The notes below the pieces were generated by a model that made no database searches, was not told the DNA's origin, and was given only the letters and a program-made list of their open reading frames with translations. Source: Acidobacteriota bacterium (GTDB lineage: Bacteria > Acidobacteriota > Terriglobia > Bryobacterales > Bryobacteraceae). Taken from it: 64,000 bases of DNA. Position 1 is the stretch's first letter, and each line of letters begins with the position of its first letter. The position numbers and the translations under genes were made by a program. The stretch is taken from assembly GCA_026393985.1 (NCBI GenBank), contig JAPKZB010000081.1:98136-162135 (forward strand), read 5' to 3'. This document shows positions 42,997-49,945 of this stretch, piece after piece.

Positions 42997-43892
42997 ATCG
43001 CCGTTTTTTCTTCGTGCGAGCTGTAGTAACTAATCCACAGCTCGCCCTTTTCCCACACGAGGCCCGCGTAGCTGGAATCGCCGCTCGAGGGCAGCTTTTC
43101 AAGCTCCGTCAGCTTGCCGGTGGCGGGGTCGATTTCGACGATCGCCGTGCGCTGCTTGCCATCATAAAGACGCACCACGCCGATCACGCGGCCGCCTGGA
43201 ATCTGCAGCATGTGCGGCCCGCCGATGCGGGCGCCCATGTCCTGCCAGGTCCATTCTTTGTAGGGTGGGCGGCTGGTTCCCCACTGGCCGGTCATGGTGC
43301 CGCGGTCGCGGCGGAGCATCATGCGGGCCGTACCATTTTTTTCAAAAATCAGGGAGCTTTCGTTCGGGTAGCCTTCGGCGAACAGGCGGGGCACCCAGGT
43401 TTCAAACGTTCGTCCATCGGCGCTGCGGTAGAGCCGGGTAAAGTCGGTATCCCGGCTGGTGGTGCCGTAGCCGACACTGTAAGCGAGACCCTTGTGCCAC
43501 TGCACGCGCCACAGCCAGAAGTTCAGTTCGCCAGCCTTGACCGGCTCGCTCCACTGCCGGGCATCGCGCGAGAACCAGACCATCGACTGGTGGGAAACGG
43601 GCTCTTTGGGCCGGTCGGCGGCCGCGGTGGTGAGCATCAATTCGCCGCGCGGGGTGACCGTGAGCTTGGGGTCGCGCAGGTCGAGGGCGGGCAGGCTGAT
43701 ACGGGCGGCGGAGGTCCAGGTCTTACCGTCGCGGCTGGTAATCACGCGGATGGCGCCGTCCGGCGAGACATGCCGGGCGGCCTCGCGGAAGGCGCAGACC
43801 CACTCCCCGTGGTAGCGGATCAGGTCTGTGAAAGCGTTGTGCGGGGCGGCGTCCCAAATCCGCGTCACCATCAGCAGGCTAGCCAGTATCAT
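42972..43892 (-). CDS. Sialidase-like beta-propeller protein
   Basis: 306 residues. Repeated Asp-box-like turns (SRDGKTWTSA, SRDARQWSEPV, SADGRTFETWV) and an overall six-blade pattern match exo-sialidase/neuraminidase superfamily propellers. Arginines are spaced as in the family (VQWHKGLAYSVGYG, GPHMLQIPGGRVIGV). The start MILASLLMVTRIW could act as a short, weak signal peptide. Many family members in soil bacteria are not sialidases, so the substrate is open. It lies between the deaminase (overlapping tails) and the Nudix gene (starts 7 bases apart). Confidence 0.75.
   Translation of the reverse strand: MILASLLMVTRIWDAAPHNAFTDLIRYHGEWVCAFREAARHVSPDGAIRVITSRDGKTWTSAARISLPALDLRDPKLTVTPRGELMLTTAAADRPKEPVSHQSMVWFSRDARQWSEPVKAGELNFWLWRVQWHKGLAYSVGYGTTSRDTDFTRLYRSADGRTFETWVPRLFAEGYPNESSLIFEKNGTARMMLRRDRGTMTGQWGTSRPPYKEWTWQDMGARIGGPHMLQIPGGRVIGVVRLYDGKQRTAIVEIDPATGKLTELEKLPSSGDSSYAGLVWEKGELWISYYSSHEEKTAIYLARWKP
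43887..43892 (+). promoter_or_regulatory. TANNNT -10-like hexamer (TATCAT), 6 bases before GTG 43899
   Basis: TATCAT overlaps the start codon of the divergent sialidase-like gene and ends 6 bases before the Nudix GTG. Identical hexamer and gap occur before the HAD gene at 21609. Confidence 0.45.
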
Positions 43893-43898
43893 AAACGT

Positions 43899-44432
43899 GT
43901 GTCCTGGAAACTCCTCAACAGCCGCACCCTCATCGAAGATCAGTGGATTACGGTTCGTAGCAACGACTATATCACCGGGGATGGCCGCCAGATCGACGGC
44001 TATTATCTCGTGGAACGGAGCAATTTCGTCATCGTCGCGGCGGAAAGCCGGGGGAAGCTGGTGATGATCCGGGAGTACCGGGCAGGCACGGGCCGCCAGT
44101 ATCTGAGCCTACCTTCCGGCCACATGGAACCGGGAGAGGATCCGGTGGCCGCCGGTCTGCGCGAGTTCCGGGAGGAGACCGGATTTGCGGGGTCCAACGG
44201 GCGCCTGCTCGCCGTGCTCGACCCGCAACCGGCCTATCTGCGCAGCTTCGGGCATGTGGTCGCCATCGACGCGAGCGACCGGCCGGTGGACCGGGCGACC
44301 GACGGAGAGGTGGACGCGGTGGTGCTGCTCGACTGGGAAGCCGCGATTGAAAAAATTCGCACCGGGGAGATCCGGGACATGCAAGCGGTGGCGACCCTGT
44401 ACCTGGTCCGCGACCTACTGGGTAAGGGTTGA
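43899..44432 (+). CDS. Nudix hydrolase
   Basis: 177 residues from GTG 43899; the longer open frame (from 43014) is antisense to the sialidase-like gene. The Nudix box starts at Gly74: GHMEPGEDPVAAGLREF continuing REETGF, which matches GX5EX7REUXEEXGU. Upstream strands (VVIAAESRGKLVMIREYRAG-like) suggest an ADP-ribose-pyrophosphatase type. It cleaves nucleoside diphosphates linked to another moiety. The 3' end overlaps the convergent cysE remnant by 18 bases. Confidence 0.9.
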   Translation: MSWKLLNSRTLIEDQWITVRSNDYITGDGRQIDGYYLVERSNFVIVAAESRGKLVMIREYRAGTGRQYLSLPSGHMEPGEDPVAAGLREFREETGFAGSNGRLLAVLDPQPAYLRSFGHVVAIDASDRPVDRATDGEVDAVVLLDWEAAIEKIRTGEIRDMQAVATLYLVRDLLGKG

Positions 44433-45037
44433 GGACTCGGTCAGGGTTCTGACCAGTTGCTCCAGTTTCCCCACGCGGTCGCGCAGTTCGGCGATCGCCT
44501 GGCCCTCGGGGTCGGGCAGTTTGCCATGTTCGAGGTCATCGTCCGATTCCGTACGGTCGGCTTCGGCGCGCCGCCGCACCACCTTCCCCGGAATACCAAC
44601 GACCGTGGAACCGGGGGGCACGGGATGCACAACCACGCTGCCCGCCCCAATGCGCGAACCATCGCCGATCAGGATATTGCCCAGCACCGGCGTTTGCCAC
44701 ATTCTTTACCGGTGCCGCCCAAGGTCACGCCCTGATACAGCAGCACATCGTCGCCAATCTCGGTGGTCTCACCGATCACCACTCCCATACCATGGTCGAT
44801 GAAAAACCGGCGTCCGATCTTAGCGCCCGGATGGATCTCGATGCCGGTGATCCACCGCCCAAACTGCGAAAGGAGCCGGGGCAGCAGCGGGACTCCCAAA
44901 CGGTGAAGCCGGTGGGAGAGCCGGTGCAGGAGAATCGCGTGCAGGCCCGGGTAGCACAATAGAATTTCGAGCGTGCTCCGGGCTGCCGGATCCTCCCGGA
45001 AGACGGTCTCGATCTGTTCTCGGATCGTGCGCAACAT
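44415..45037 (-). pseudogene. cysE: Serine O-acetyltransferase with internal deletion and frameshift
   Basis: The 5' part (ATG 45037; 45049 and 45085 are upstream options) reads [75 protein letters not shown], a near-perfect CysE. It then runs out of frame (RRCWAIS, stop). The 3' part in another frame resumes with [37 protein letters not shown] (quoted in part: [18 protein letters not shown]). Compared with the family, about 43 bases encoding the conserved RHPTIGDNVVVGAGAK-type stretch are missing at about 44688-44693. That removes one to two turns of the left-handed beta-helix. It is a broken gene, or an assembly error in this spot. Confidence 0.85.
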
Positions 45038-45090
45038 TCCCAGCACCATTATGATGCCAAGCGCGGCGCGAACGGTGCGCGGCAATACGC

Positions 45091-45096
45091 TATATT
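45091..45096 (+). promoter_or_regulatory. TANNNT -10-like hexamer (TATATT), 6 bases before nuoA ATG
   Basis: TATATT is followed by GGGTCT and ATG 45103. The spacing places transcription initiation at the start codon. Confidence 0.5.
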
Positions 45097-45102
45097 GGGT
45101 CT

Positions 45103-45459
45103 ATGCTGGAAGGCTACCTGCCTTTGTTCGTCTTCCTTGGATTGTCAATTGCCTTCCCCGTGGCAGCTTTACTTGTGGGTAAAGCGCTCCGCCCGTCCGC
45201 GTTCGCCCCGGCCAAGCTTGAGTCTTACGAGTGCGGTATCGAATCCGTAGGCGGAGCCCGGGGCCGTTACAGCGTCCGGTTCTATCTGGTCGCCATACTG
45301 TTCGTTATCTTCGATGTCGAAACGATCTTTCTGTTCCCCTGGGCGGTCCGCTATCGCCAACTTGGGTGGTTTGGAGTCGCCGAAGCGCTGGTTTTCCTTG
45401 CCATTCTGGTTGTCGGCTACGTCTGGGCATACAAGAAAGGCGCCCTCGAATGGGTTTGA
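45103..45459 (+). CDS. nuoA: NADH-quinone oxidoreductase subunit A
   Basis: 118 residues with three membrane segments; the conserved ESYECGIES loop and FYLVAILFVIFDVETIFLFPW (split) are diagnostic. NuoA is a membrane subunit of complex I, which oxidises NADH and reduces quinone (menaquinone here). The usual nuoB-N genes do not follow; the next gene is a TIGR03437 protein 69 bases away. It is therefore a solitary copy, with TATATT just ahead of the ATG. Whether the rest of complex I lies elsewhere cannot be seen. Confidence 0.94.
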   Translation: MLEGYLPLFVFLGLSIAFPVAALLVGKALRPSAFAPAKLESYECGIESVGGARGRYSVRFYLVAILFVIFDVETIFLFPWAVRYRQLGWFGVAEALVFLAILVVGYVWAYKKGALEWV

Positions 45460-45528
45460 TCGCCCTCTGCCCCGTACCCGCTGGTCCCCGCGTCCAAAAC
45501 AAAATCGAGTAGACTTGTGAGGATTCCT

Positions 45529-47289
45529 ATGAACGCTTTTCTTTCGGTCATCACCCGCCGGAGCCTGACTCTGGCGCTTTTCGCTCTCTGTAGCCTTGGC
45601 GTCGCGGTGGCACAGCCCCGCCTCCGCCTTGCCGAAACGACGATCGGACCGGTTTCGGTCGCCGCCGGCGCCAACGGCCCCACGCGCAGCATTGACGCCA
45701 CCAACGCCGGCAGCGGGTCGCTGAGTCTGACGGCCTCCTCCTCGGTGACCTGGATCACCCCGACGATCGGCGCCTCGCGCACCTGCTCGGTCCTGGGCGG
45801 CTCCAGTTGCGTCCCGGTGCAAGTAGCGCTGAACACGGCTTCGCTTACCCGTGGCACCTACACCGGCATTGTGACCGTTTCGGATCCCAACGCCATTGAT
45901 GCCCCTCAGACCATAACCGTCACCGTGCAGATAGGCGGGAGCGTTCCGGATTCGACCACGCTGTATCTGCCGACGCGCGCCGGCGCTACGGCCACCACCC
46001 AGTTCTTTACCAACAGCATCATCCAGGGCACGCCGACGACGACGAGTGGCGGTAACTGGCTCGCGCTCGCCTTTGACGGCGCCAGCAGCTTCGCCTTCAC
46101 CCTGCCGTATGTCATTCGCGCCACCAACCCGGGGCTAGCCGAAGGAACTTACAATGGCGCGGTGGCCATCACCGGGTCGACCTTTGCTCCGGACAACAAG
46201 TCCGTCCCGGTCACGCTCAATGTCACCTCGCGGCCGATCATTGCCCTCTCCCAGCGCCAGCTTCGCCTGCGCATCGCCCAAACCGCGGCTCCGCAGTCGA
46301 ACTTCATCAACTGCACCAACGCGGGTCTCGGCACGCTGACCTTAGCGGATAATCCGGTATCGGTTTCCGCCGGCGTCGCGTGGATGACCGCCAGCCGGTA
46401 CTCCGGAACCAATTTCATACAGATCGACATCAACCCCGCCACGCTTGCCCCTGGCAACTACTCCGCCACCGTAACCATCAACAGCAACGCCGCCAACGGT
46501 CCGCAGGCCGTACCGGTAGATCTGCAGGTGGTCGCCTCCGGCGCGCCGCTCGTCTCGGCCGGCGGTGTGGTGGATAACGCCACCTTCGCGGGCAACGACG
46601 AACTCGGACGCGGCACCATCGCCGCTGTCTTCGGCGAACAGCTATTGATGACCGCCCCGGCCGCGGCCACGAGTCTGCCGCTGCAGACCACGCTCAACGG
46701 TGTCCGGGTGCTCGTGAACAATCAGCCGGCGCCCGTCTACTACGCCTCCTACGGGCAAATCAACTTCCAGATCCCCTTTGACGCCCCCGTTGGCCCGACC
46801 ACCGTGGCCGTTGAACGGAACGGCACGCGGTCGAACCTCACGGCAGTGCGCATCGCCAACCGCTCGCCGCGGCTGCTGTCCTTCGGCAACTTCCCCGGCT
46901 ACGGCATTATCGTCAACCAGGACGGAACGTATCCCCTGCCCGCCAGCGCCGGTCTCGGCAGCGCGGCGCGGCCGGCGCGTTCCGGCGATACGCTGGTTGT
47001 CTACGCTCTCGGCCTCGGGCCCACGGTTCCCACGGTTGCCAGCGGCGCCGGCGCGCCCACCAGTCCGCTGGCCGTCATCAGCCCGGCGCCAGGTGTGGTG
47101 TTTGGTGCGAACTCCATCGCACAGGTGGATTCGGTCGCCCCGGACTTCGTCGGCCTGACGCCCAACTTTGTGGGGCTCTACCAGATCAACGTCCGGGTCC
47201 CCGCGCAGGTCGAGCGCGGCAACGCCGTGCCGCTCTACCTGAACTTCGGCGCCCAGGTGAGCAACCGCGTCAACCTGGCCATCCAATAG
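45529..47289 (+). CDS. Secreted BACON/Ig-like repeat protein with C-terminal TIGR03437 domain
   Basis: 586 residues from ATG 45529, preceded by GAGGA at 5 bases; GTG 45517 is a weaker start. A signal peptide (RRSLTLALFALCSLGVAVAQ) is followed by three repeats of about 100 residues with BACON-like ends (LTRGTYTGIVTVSDPNA, LAEGTYNGAVAITGSTFA, LAPGNYSATVTINSNAA). The C-terminus is TIGR03437 (VDNATFAGNDELGRGTIAAVFG, QINFQIPFDAPVGPTTVAV in parts, VYALGLGPTVP). This is a cell-surface or secreted protein typical of Solibacter relatives, role unknown. A TAGACT lies 13 bases before the ATG. Confidence 0.88.
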   Translation: MNAFLSVITRRSLTLALFALCSLGVAVAQPRLRLAETTIGPVSVAAGANGPTRSIDATNAGSGSLSLTASSSVTWITPTIGASRTCSVLGGSSCVPVQVALNTASLTRGTYTGIVTVSDPNAIDAPQTITVTVQIGGSVPDSTTLYLPTRAGATATTQFFTNSIIQGTPTTTSGGNWLALAFDGASSFAFTLPYVIRATNPGLAEGTYNGAVAITGSTFAPDNKSVPVTLNVTSRPIIALSQRQLRLRIAQTAAPQSNFINCTNAGLGTLTLADNPVSVSAGVAWMTASRYSGTNFIQIDINPATLAPGNYSATVTINSNAANGPQAVPVDLQVVASGAPLVSAGGVVDNATFAGNDELGRGTIAAVFGEQLLMTAPAAATSLPLQTTLNGVRVLVNNQPAPVYYASYGQINFQIPFDAPVGPTTVAVERNGTRSNLTAVRIANRSPRLLSFGNFPGYGIIVNQDGTYPLPASAGLGSAARPARSGDTLVVYALGLGPTVPTVASGAGAPTSPLAVISPAPGVVFGANSIAQVDSVAPDFVGLTPNFVGLYQINVRVPAQVERGNAVPLYLNFGAQVSNRVNLAIQ

Positions 47290-47294
47290 CCGCC

Positions 47295-48365
47295 ATGCGC
47301 CTGTACTACGACAACGCCTACGCCACGTCGTTTGCGGCGCGCGTCGTCGCCACCGCGGAGGAGGGCCGCCGGGTCTACCTGGACCAGACGGCCTTCTACC
47401 CGACCTCCGGCGGCCAACTGCACGATCACGGGACGCTCAATGGCATCCCGGTCGTCGATGTCATCGCTGAAGAGGATGGGCGCATCGCCCATCTTCTCGA
47501 CGCCCCGCTCGCCGCGGATACCATCCAGGGTGAGATCGACTGGACCCGCCGCTTCGACTTCATGCAGCAGCACTCGGGGCAGCATCTGCTGTCTGCCGTG
47601 ATCGCACAGCCCACGCTCAGCGTCCATCTGGGTCTCGAAGCATCAACCATCGACATCGCCACCGATAAGCTGGACTTGGCCCCGATCGAAGAACGGGCCA
47701 ACGCCGCCGTCTTCGCCAACCTCCCGCTCGGCGTCTCCTACGAAGAGGCATCCACGGCCGCCGGCCTGCGCAAAGCCACCGAGCGCGCCGGGGTCATCCG
47801 GATCGTCACCATCGAAGGCCTCGACCGTTCGGCCTGCGGCGGCACCCACGTCCGCGCCACCGGCGAGATCGGCCCCATCCTGCTCCGCAAAACCGAAAAG
47901 ATGCGCGGCAACCTGCGCCTTCACTTTCTGTGCGGCCACCGCGCCCTGCGCGCCATCCGCGCCGACCAGGCGCAGCAGAGCGCCGCGATCGCCCAGCTCA
48001 CGGAGGCGGCGAAAGAAGCCGACAAGCGGGCCGCCAAGCTTGCCCTTGACCTCGCCACCTACCAGGGACGCGAGCTCTACGCCCAGTCGCCCTGCCAACG
48101 CGTGCAAACGACCATCGACGAGAGCACCCGGGCGCTGGCCAATGCGTTTCTGGCGGCCGGGCCGGGCACCATTCTGTTCACCGGCGCCAACGCCGTGATG
48201 CTCGGGTCGAACCAGCGCCACGCCGGCAACGAACTGAAGGCTCTGCTGGCGGCGCACGGCGGGCGCGGCGGCGGCAGCGCCCAACTTGCGCAAGGCTCCG
48301 TACCAGACGCCGCCGCCGTCGAGGCCATCGCCGCAGCCTTGGGCTTCCCCGCCCTGCAAAGTTAA
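47295..48365 (+). CDS. Alanyl-tRNA editing protein (AlaX-L type with DHHA1)
   Basis: 356 residues. The editing core has FYPTSGGQLHDHG, the zinc motif QQHSGQHLLSAV (HxxxH) and SACGGTHVRATGEIG. The C-terminal 120 residues correspond to DHHA1 (AGPGTILFTGAN, GGRGGGSAQLAQGSV). The protein hydrolyses Ser-tRNA(Ala) or Gly-tRNA(Ala) in trans and lacks any aminoacylation domain. It begins 5 bases after the TIGR03437 gene and heads a run of eight plus-strand genes. Confidence 0.92.
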   Translation: MRLYYDNAYATSFAARVVATAEEGRRVYLDQTAFYPTSGGQLHDHGTLNGIPVVDVIAEEDGRIAHLLDAPLAADTIQGEIDWTRRFDFMQQHSGQHLLSAVIAQPTLSVHLGLEASTIDIATDKLDLAPIEERANAAVFANLPLGVSYEEASTAAGLRKATERAGVIRIVTIEGLDRSACGGTHVRATGEIGPILLRKTEKMRGNLRLHFLCGHRALRAIRADQAQQSAAIAQLTEAAKEADKRAAKLALDLATYQGRELYAQSPCQRVQTTIDESTRALANAFLAAGPGTILFTGANAVMLGSNQRHAGNELKALLAAHGGRGGGSAQLAQGSVPDAAAVEAIAAALGFPALQS

Positions 48366-48396
48366 CCAGACCGGCGCCGGGAGCCAGGATAACAGC

Positions 48397-48744
48397 ATGG
48401 GGTTTAACTATCATGGCCGCCAGTTTTGCGCGGTCGCCAATTCCGACACGGGAGAGGTGAACGGCGAGACCCGGTTCGTCTATCAGCAGGCCGGCGACCT
48501 CGTTTGGGGCACTTACTCCGGAGGCGCCATCCGCCTAGGTCATCTGATCGCCGTGATGAGTGAGAATGGTGAGTTGGATATGCGTTACCACCACGTCAAC
48601 GCTGCCGGGCAGTTGCAAACCGGTATCTGCCGCTCCGTCCCCACCGTGCTCCCCGATGGCCGCTACCGGCTCGCCGAATCCTGGCGTTGGACCTCCGGCG
48701 ACGGCGCGACCGGGACCTCCGTACTCGAACAGATCCTGCCATGA
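48397..48744 (+). CDS. Small beta-rich protein, often labelled N-acetylglutamate synthase
   Basis: 115 residues from ATG 48397. It is made of beta-hairpins with phrases NYHGRQFCAVANSDTGEVNG, TRFVYQQAGDLVWGTYSGG, DMRYHHVNAAGQLQTGICRS and YRLAESWRWTSGDGATGTSV (quoted in pieces). Similar proteins in Bacteroidetes carry the database label n-acetylglutamate synthase, but no GNAT acetyltransferase motif is present, so I do not accept that function. Its stop overlaps the nth start as ATGA, implying coupled translation. Confidence 0.8.
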   Translation: MGFNYHGRQFCAVANSDTGEVNGETRFVYQQAGDLVWGTYSGGAIRLGHLIAVMSENGELDMRYHHVNAAGQLQTGICRSVPTVLPDGRYRLAESWRWTSGDGATGTSVLEQILP

Positions 48745-49403
48745 AGAAGCCCAAGTCCGCCGCCGAACGAAAAGCCCGCTACAGCGCCATCCTCGCCATT
48801 CTCGACGAGCTCTACCCGAACGTCACCTGCGCCCTCGACCATCGCAACGCCTGGGAGCTGCTCGTGGCCACAATCCTCTCGGCCCAGTGCACCGACGAAC
48901 GCGTGAACAAGGTCACCCCGGGCCTGTTTGCCAAGTACCCGACGATCACCGACCTCGCGCACGCCCCGGTAGCCGAAGTGGCGGAGGCCGTCCATTCCAC
49001 CGGCTTCTTCAACAACAAAGCCAAGAACATCATCGGGGCCGCGCAGCGGATCCTGAGCGAATTCAACGGTGAGGTGCCGCAGAACATCGACGACCTGCTG
49101 ACCGTACCGGGCGCCGCACGCAAGACAGCCAACGTCGTCCTCGGAACCTGCTTTGGCATCGCCAGCGGGGTGGTGGTGGATACGCACGTCTCGCGCATCA
49201 CCCAACGGCTCGATTTCACGCGGCAGACAACGCCCGAAAAGATCGAGAAGGATCTTGTGAAATTGCTACCGCAATCGCGCTGGATTCAGTTTTCGCACCA
49301 GTTGATCCACTTCGGGAGGCAGACCTGCGTGGCGCGCAAACCCAAGTGCGGCGAGTGCCGTATGGCCGAACTCTGCTACGCCAAGGACAAGACCGCGGCA
49401 TGA
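48741..49403 (+). CDS. nth: Endonuclease III (bifunctional DNA glycosylase/AP lyase)
   Basis: 220 residues. The helix-hairpin-helix LLTVPGAARKTANVVL carries the catalytic Lys128, VVDTHVSRI the catalytic Asp147, and the [4Fe-4S] cluster is Cys196, 203, 206, 212 (C-x6-C-x2-C-x5-C). The usual PGVGRKTA reads PGAARKTA here, a small change in the hairpin turn. It excises oxidised pyrimidines and nicks the abasic site. It overlaps both the upstream small gene and the downstream lipoprotein by 4 bases. Confidence 0.96.
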   Translation: MKKPKSAAERKARYSAILAILDELYPNVTCALDHRNAWELLVATILSAQCTDERVNKVTPGLFAKYPTITDLAHAPVAEVAEAVHSTGFFNNKAKNIIGAAQRILSEFNGEVPQNIDDLLTVPGAARKTANVVLGTCFGIASGVVVDTHVSRITQRLDFTRQTTPEKIEKDLVKLLPQSRWIQFSHQLIHFGRQTCVARKPKCGECRMAELCYAKDKTAA

Positions 49404-49945
49404 GAGGCTGGGGATTGCTGCTGCTCCTGTTCGGCACGGGCTGCACCCCGGTGCCGCAGTGGTACCCGTTGCCCTACCAGCGGGTCCTGAACGTGGGCGC
49501 CGACCCGGTGGGCTTGGGCGAATTCGTCGCCTTCAGCCAGCGGGCAGCACAGGAGTACGTCGTCGCCGACATCCTCGAAGGCGCGCCGAACGACGTCTGG
49601 CGGTGGACGAATCAAAACCCGACTCTGCGCTTCTTTCTGCTCGAGCCGCAGGCGTGGAACTTTCAGGTGAACTTCGTGCTCGCCGAATCGACCTGGAAGA
49701 GCACAGGTCCTGTGCGGCTGCGGGTGCTGCTGAACGGCCAGTTGCTCGGCCAGGCGACGGGAATGGCGCAGGGGAGGCATGAGAAGAGTTGGGCCGTGCC
49801 GCCGGCGCTCATCAAGCCCAAGGCTGAGAACATCATCCGGCTGGAGCTCGACAAGGTGTTTGTCGCGCCGGGAGACGGGGCGAAACTGGGAATGATTCTC
49901 GAAGCGGCCGGGTTCAGGAAACTGGGTTCAGGGAACAATGAGTGA
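49400..49945 (+). CDS. Lipoprotein with beta-sandwich domain
   Basis: 181 residues from ATG 49400. The lipobox LFGTGC puts the lipidated Cys at residue 15. The mature part has DVWRWTNQNPTLRFFLLEP, TGPVRLRVLLNGQLLGQ and RLELDKVFVAPGDGAKLG, a beta-sandwich with the order W-R-W-T then VxVLLNG. The same order is seen in the C-terminal module of the methyltransferase at 22298-23725. It overlaps nth by 4 bases and the membrane glycosyltransferase-like gene by 8, so it probably works with that protein at the envelope. Function unknown. Confidence 0.8.
   Translation: MRGWGLLLLLFGTGCTPVPQWYPLPYQRVLNVGADPVGLGEFVAFSQRAAQEYVVADILEGAPNDVWRWTNQNPTLRFFLLEPQAWNFQVNFVLAESTWKSTGPVRLRVLLNGQLLGQATGMAQGRHEKSWAVPPALIKPKAENIIRLELDKVFVAPGDGAKLGMILEAAGFRKLGSGNNE

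Noticed and set aside
44669-45085. Programmed frameshift in cysE
   Set aside because: There is no slippery heptamer or following pseudoknot at the junction, and conserved residues are missing, not just shifted.
48397-48744. N-acetylglutamate synthase activity for the 115-residue protein
   Set aside because: No acetyl-CoA binding motif of the GNAT family and no arginine-pathway neighbour; the label seems to be an inherited database name.
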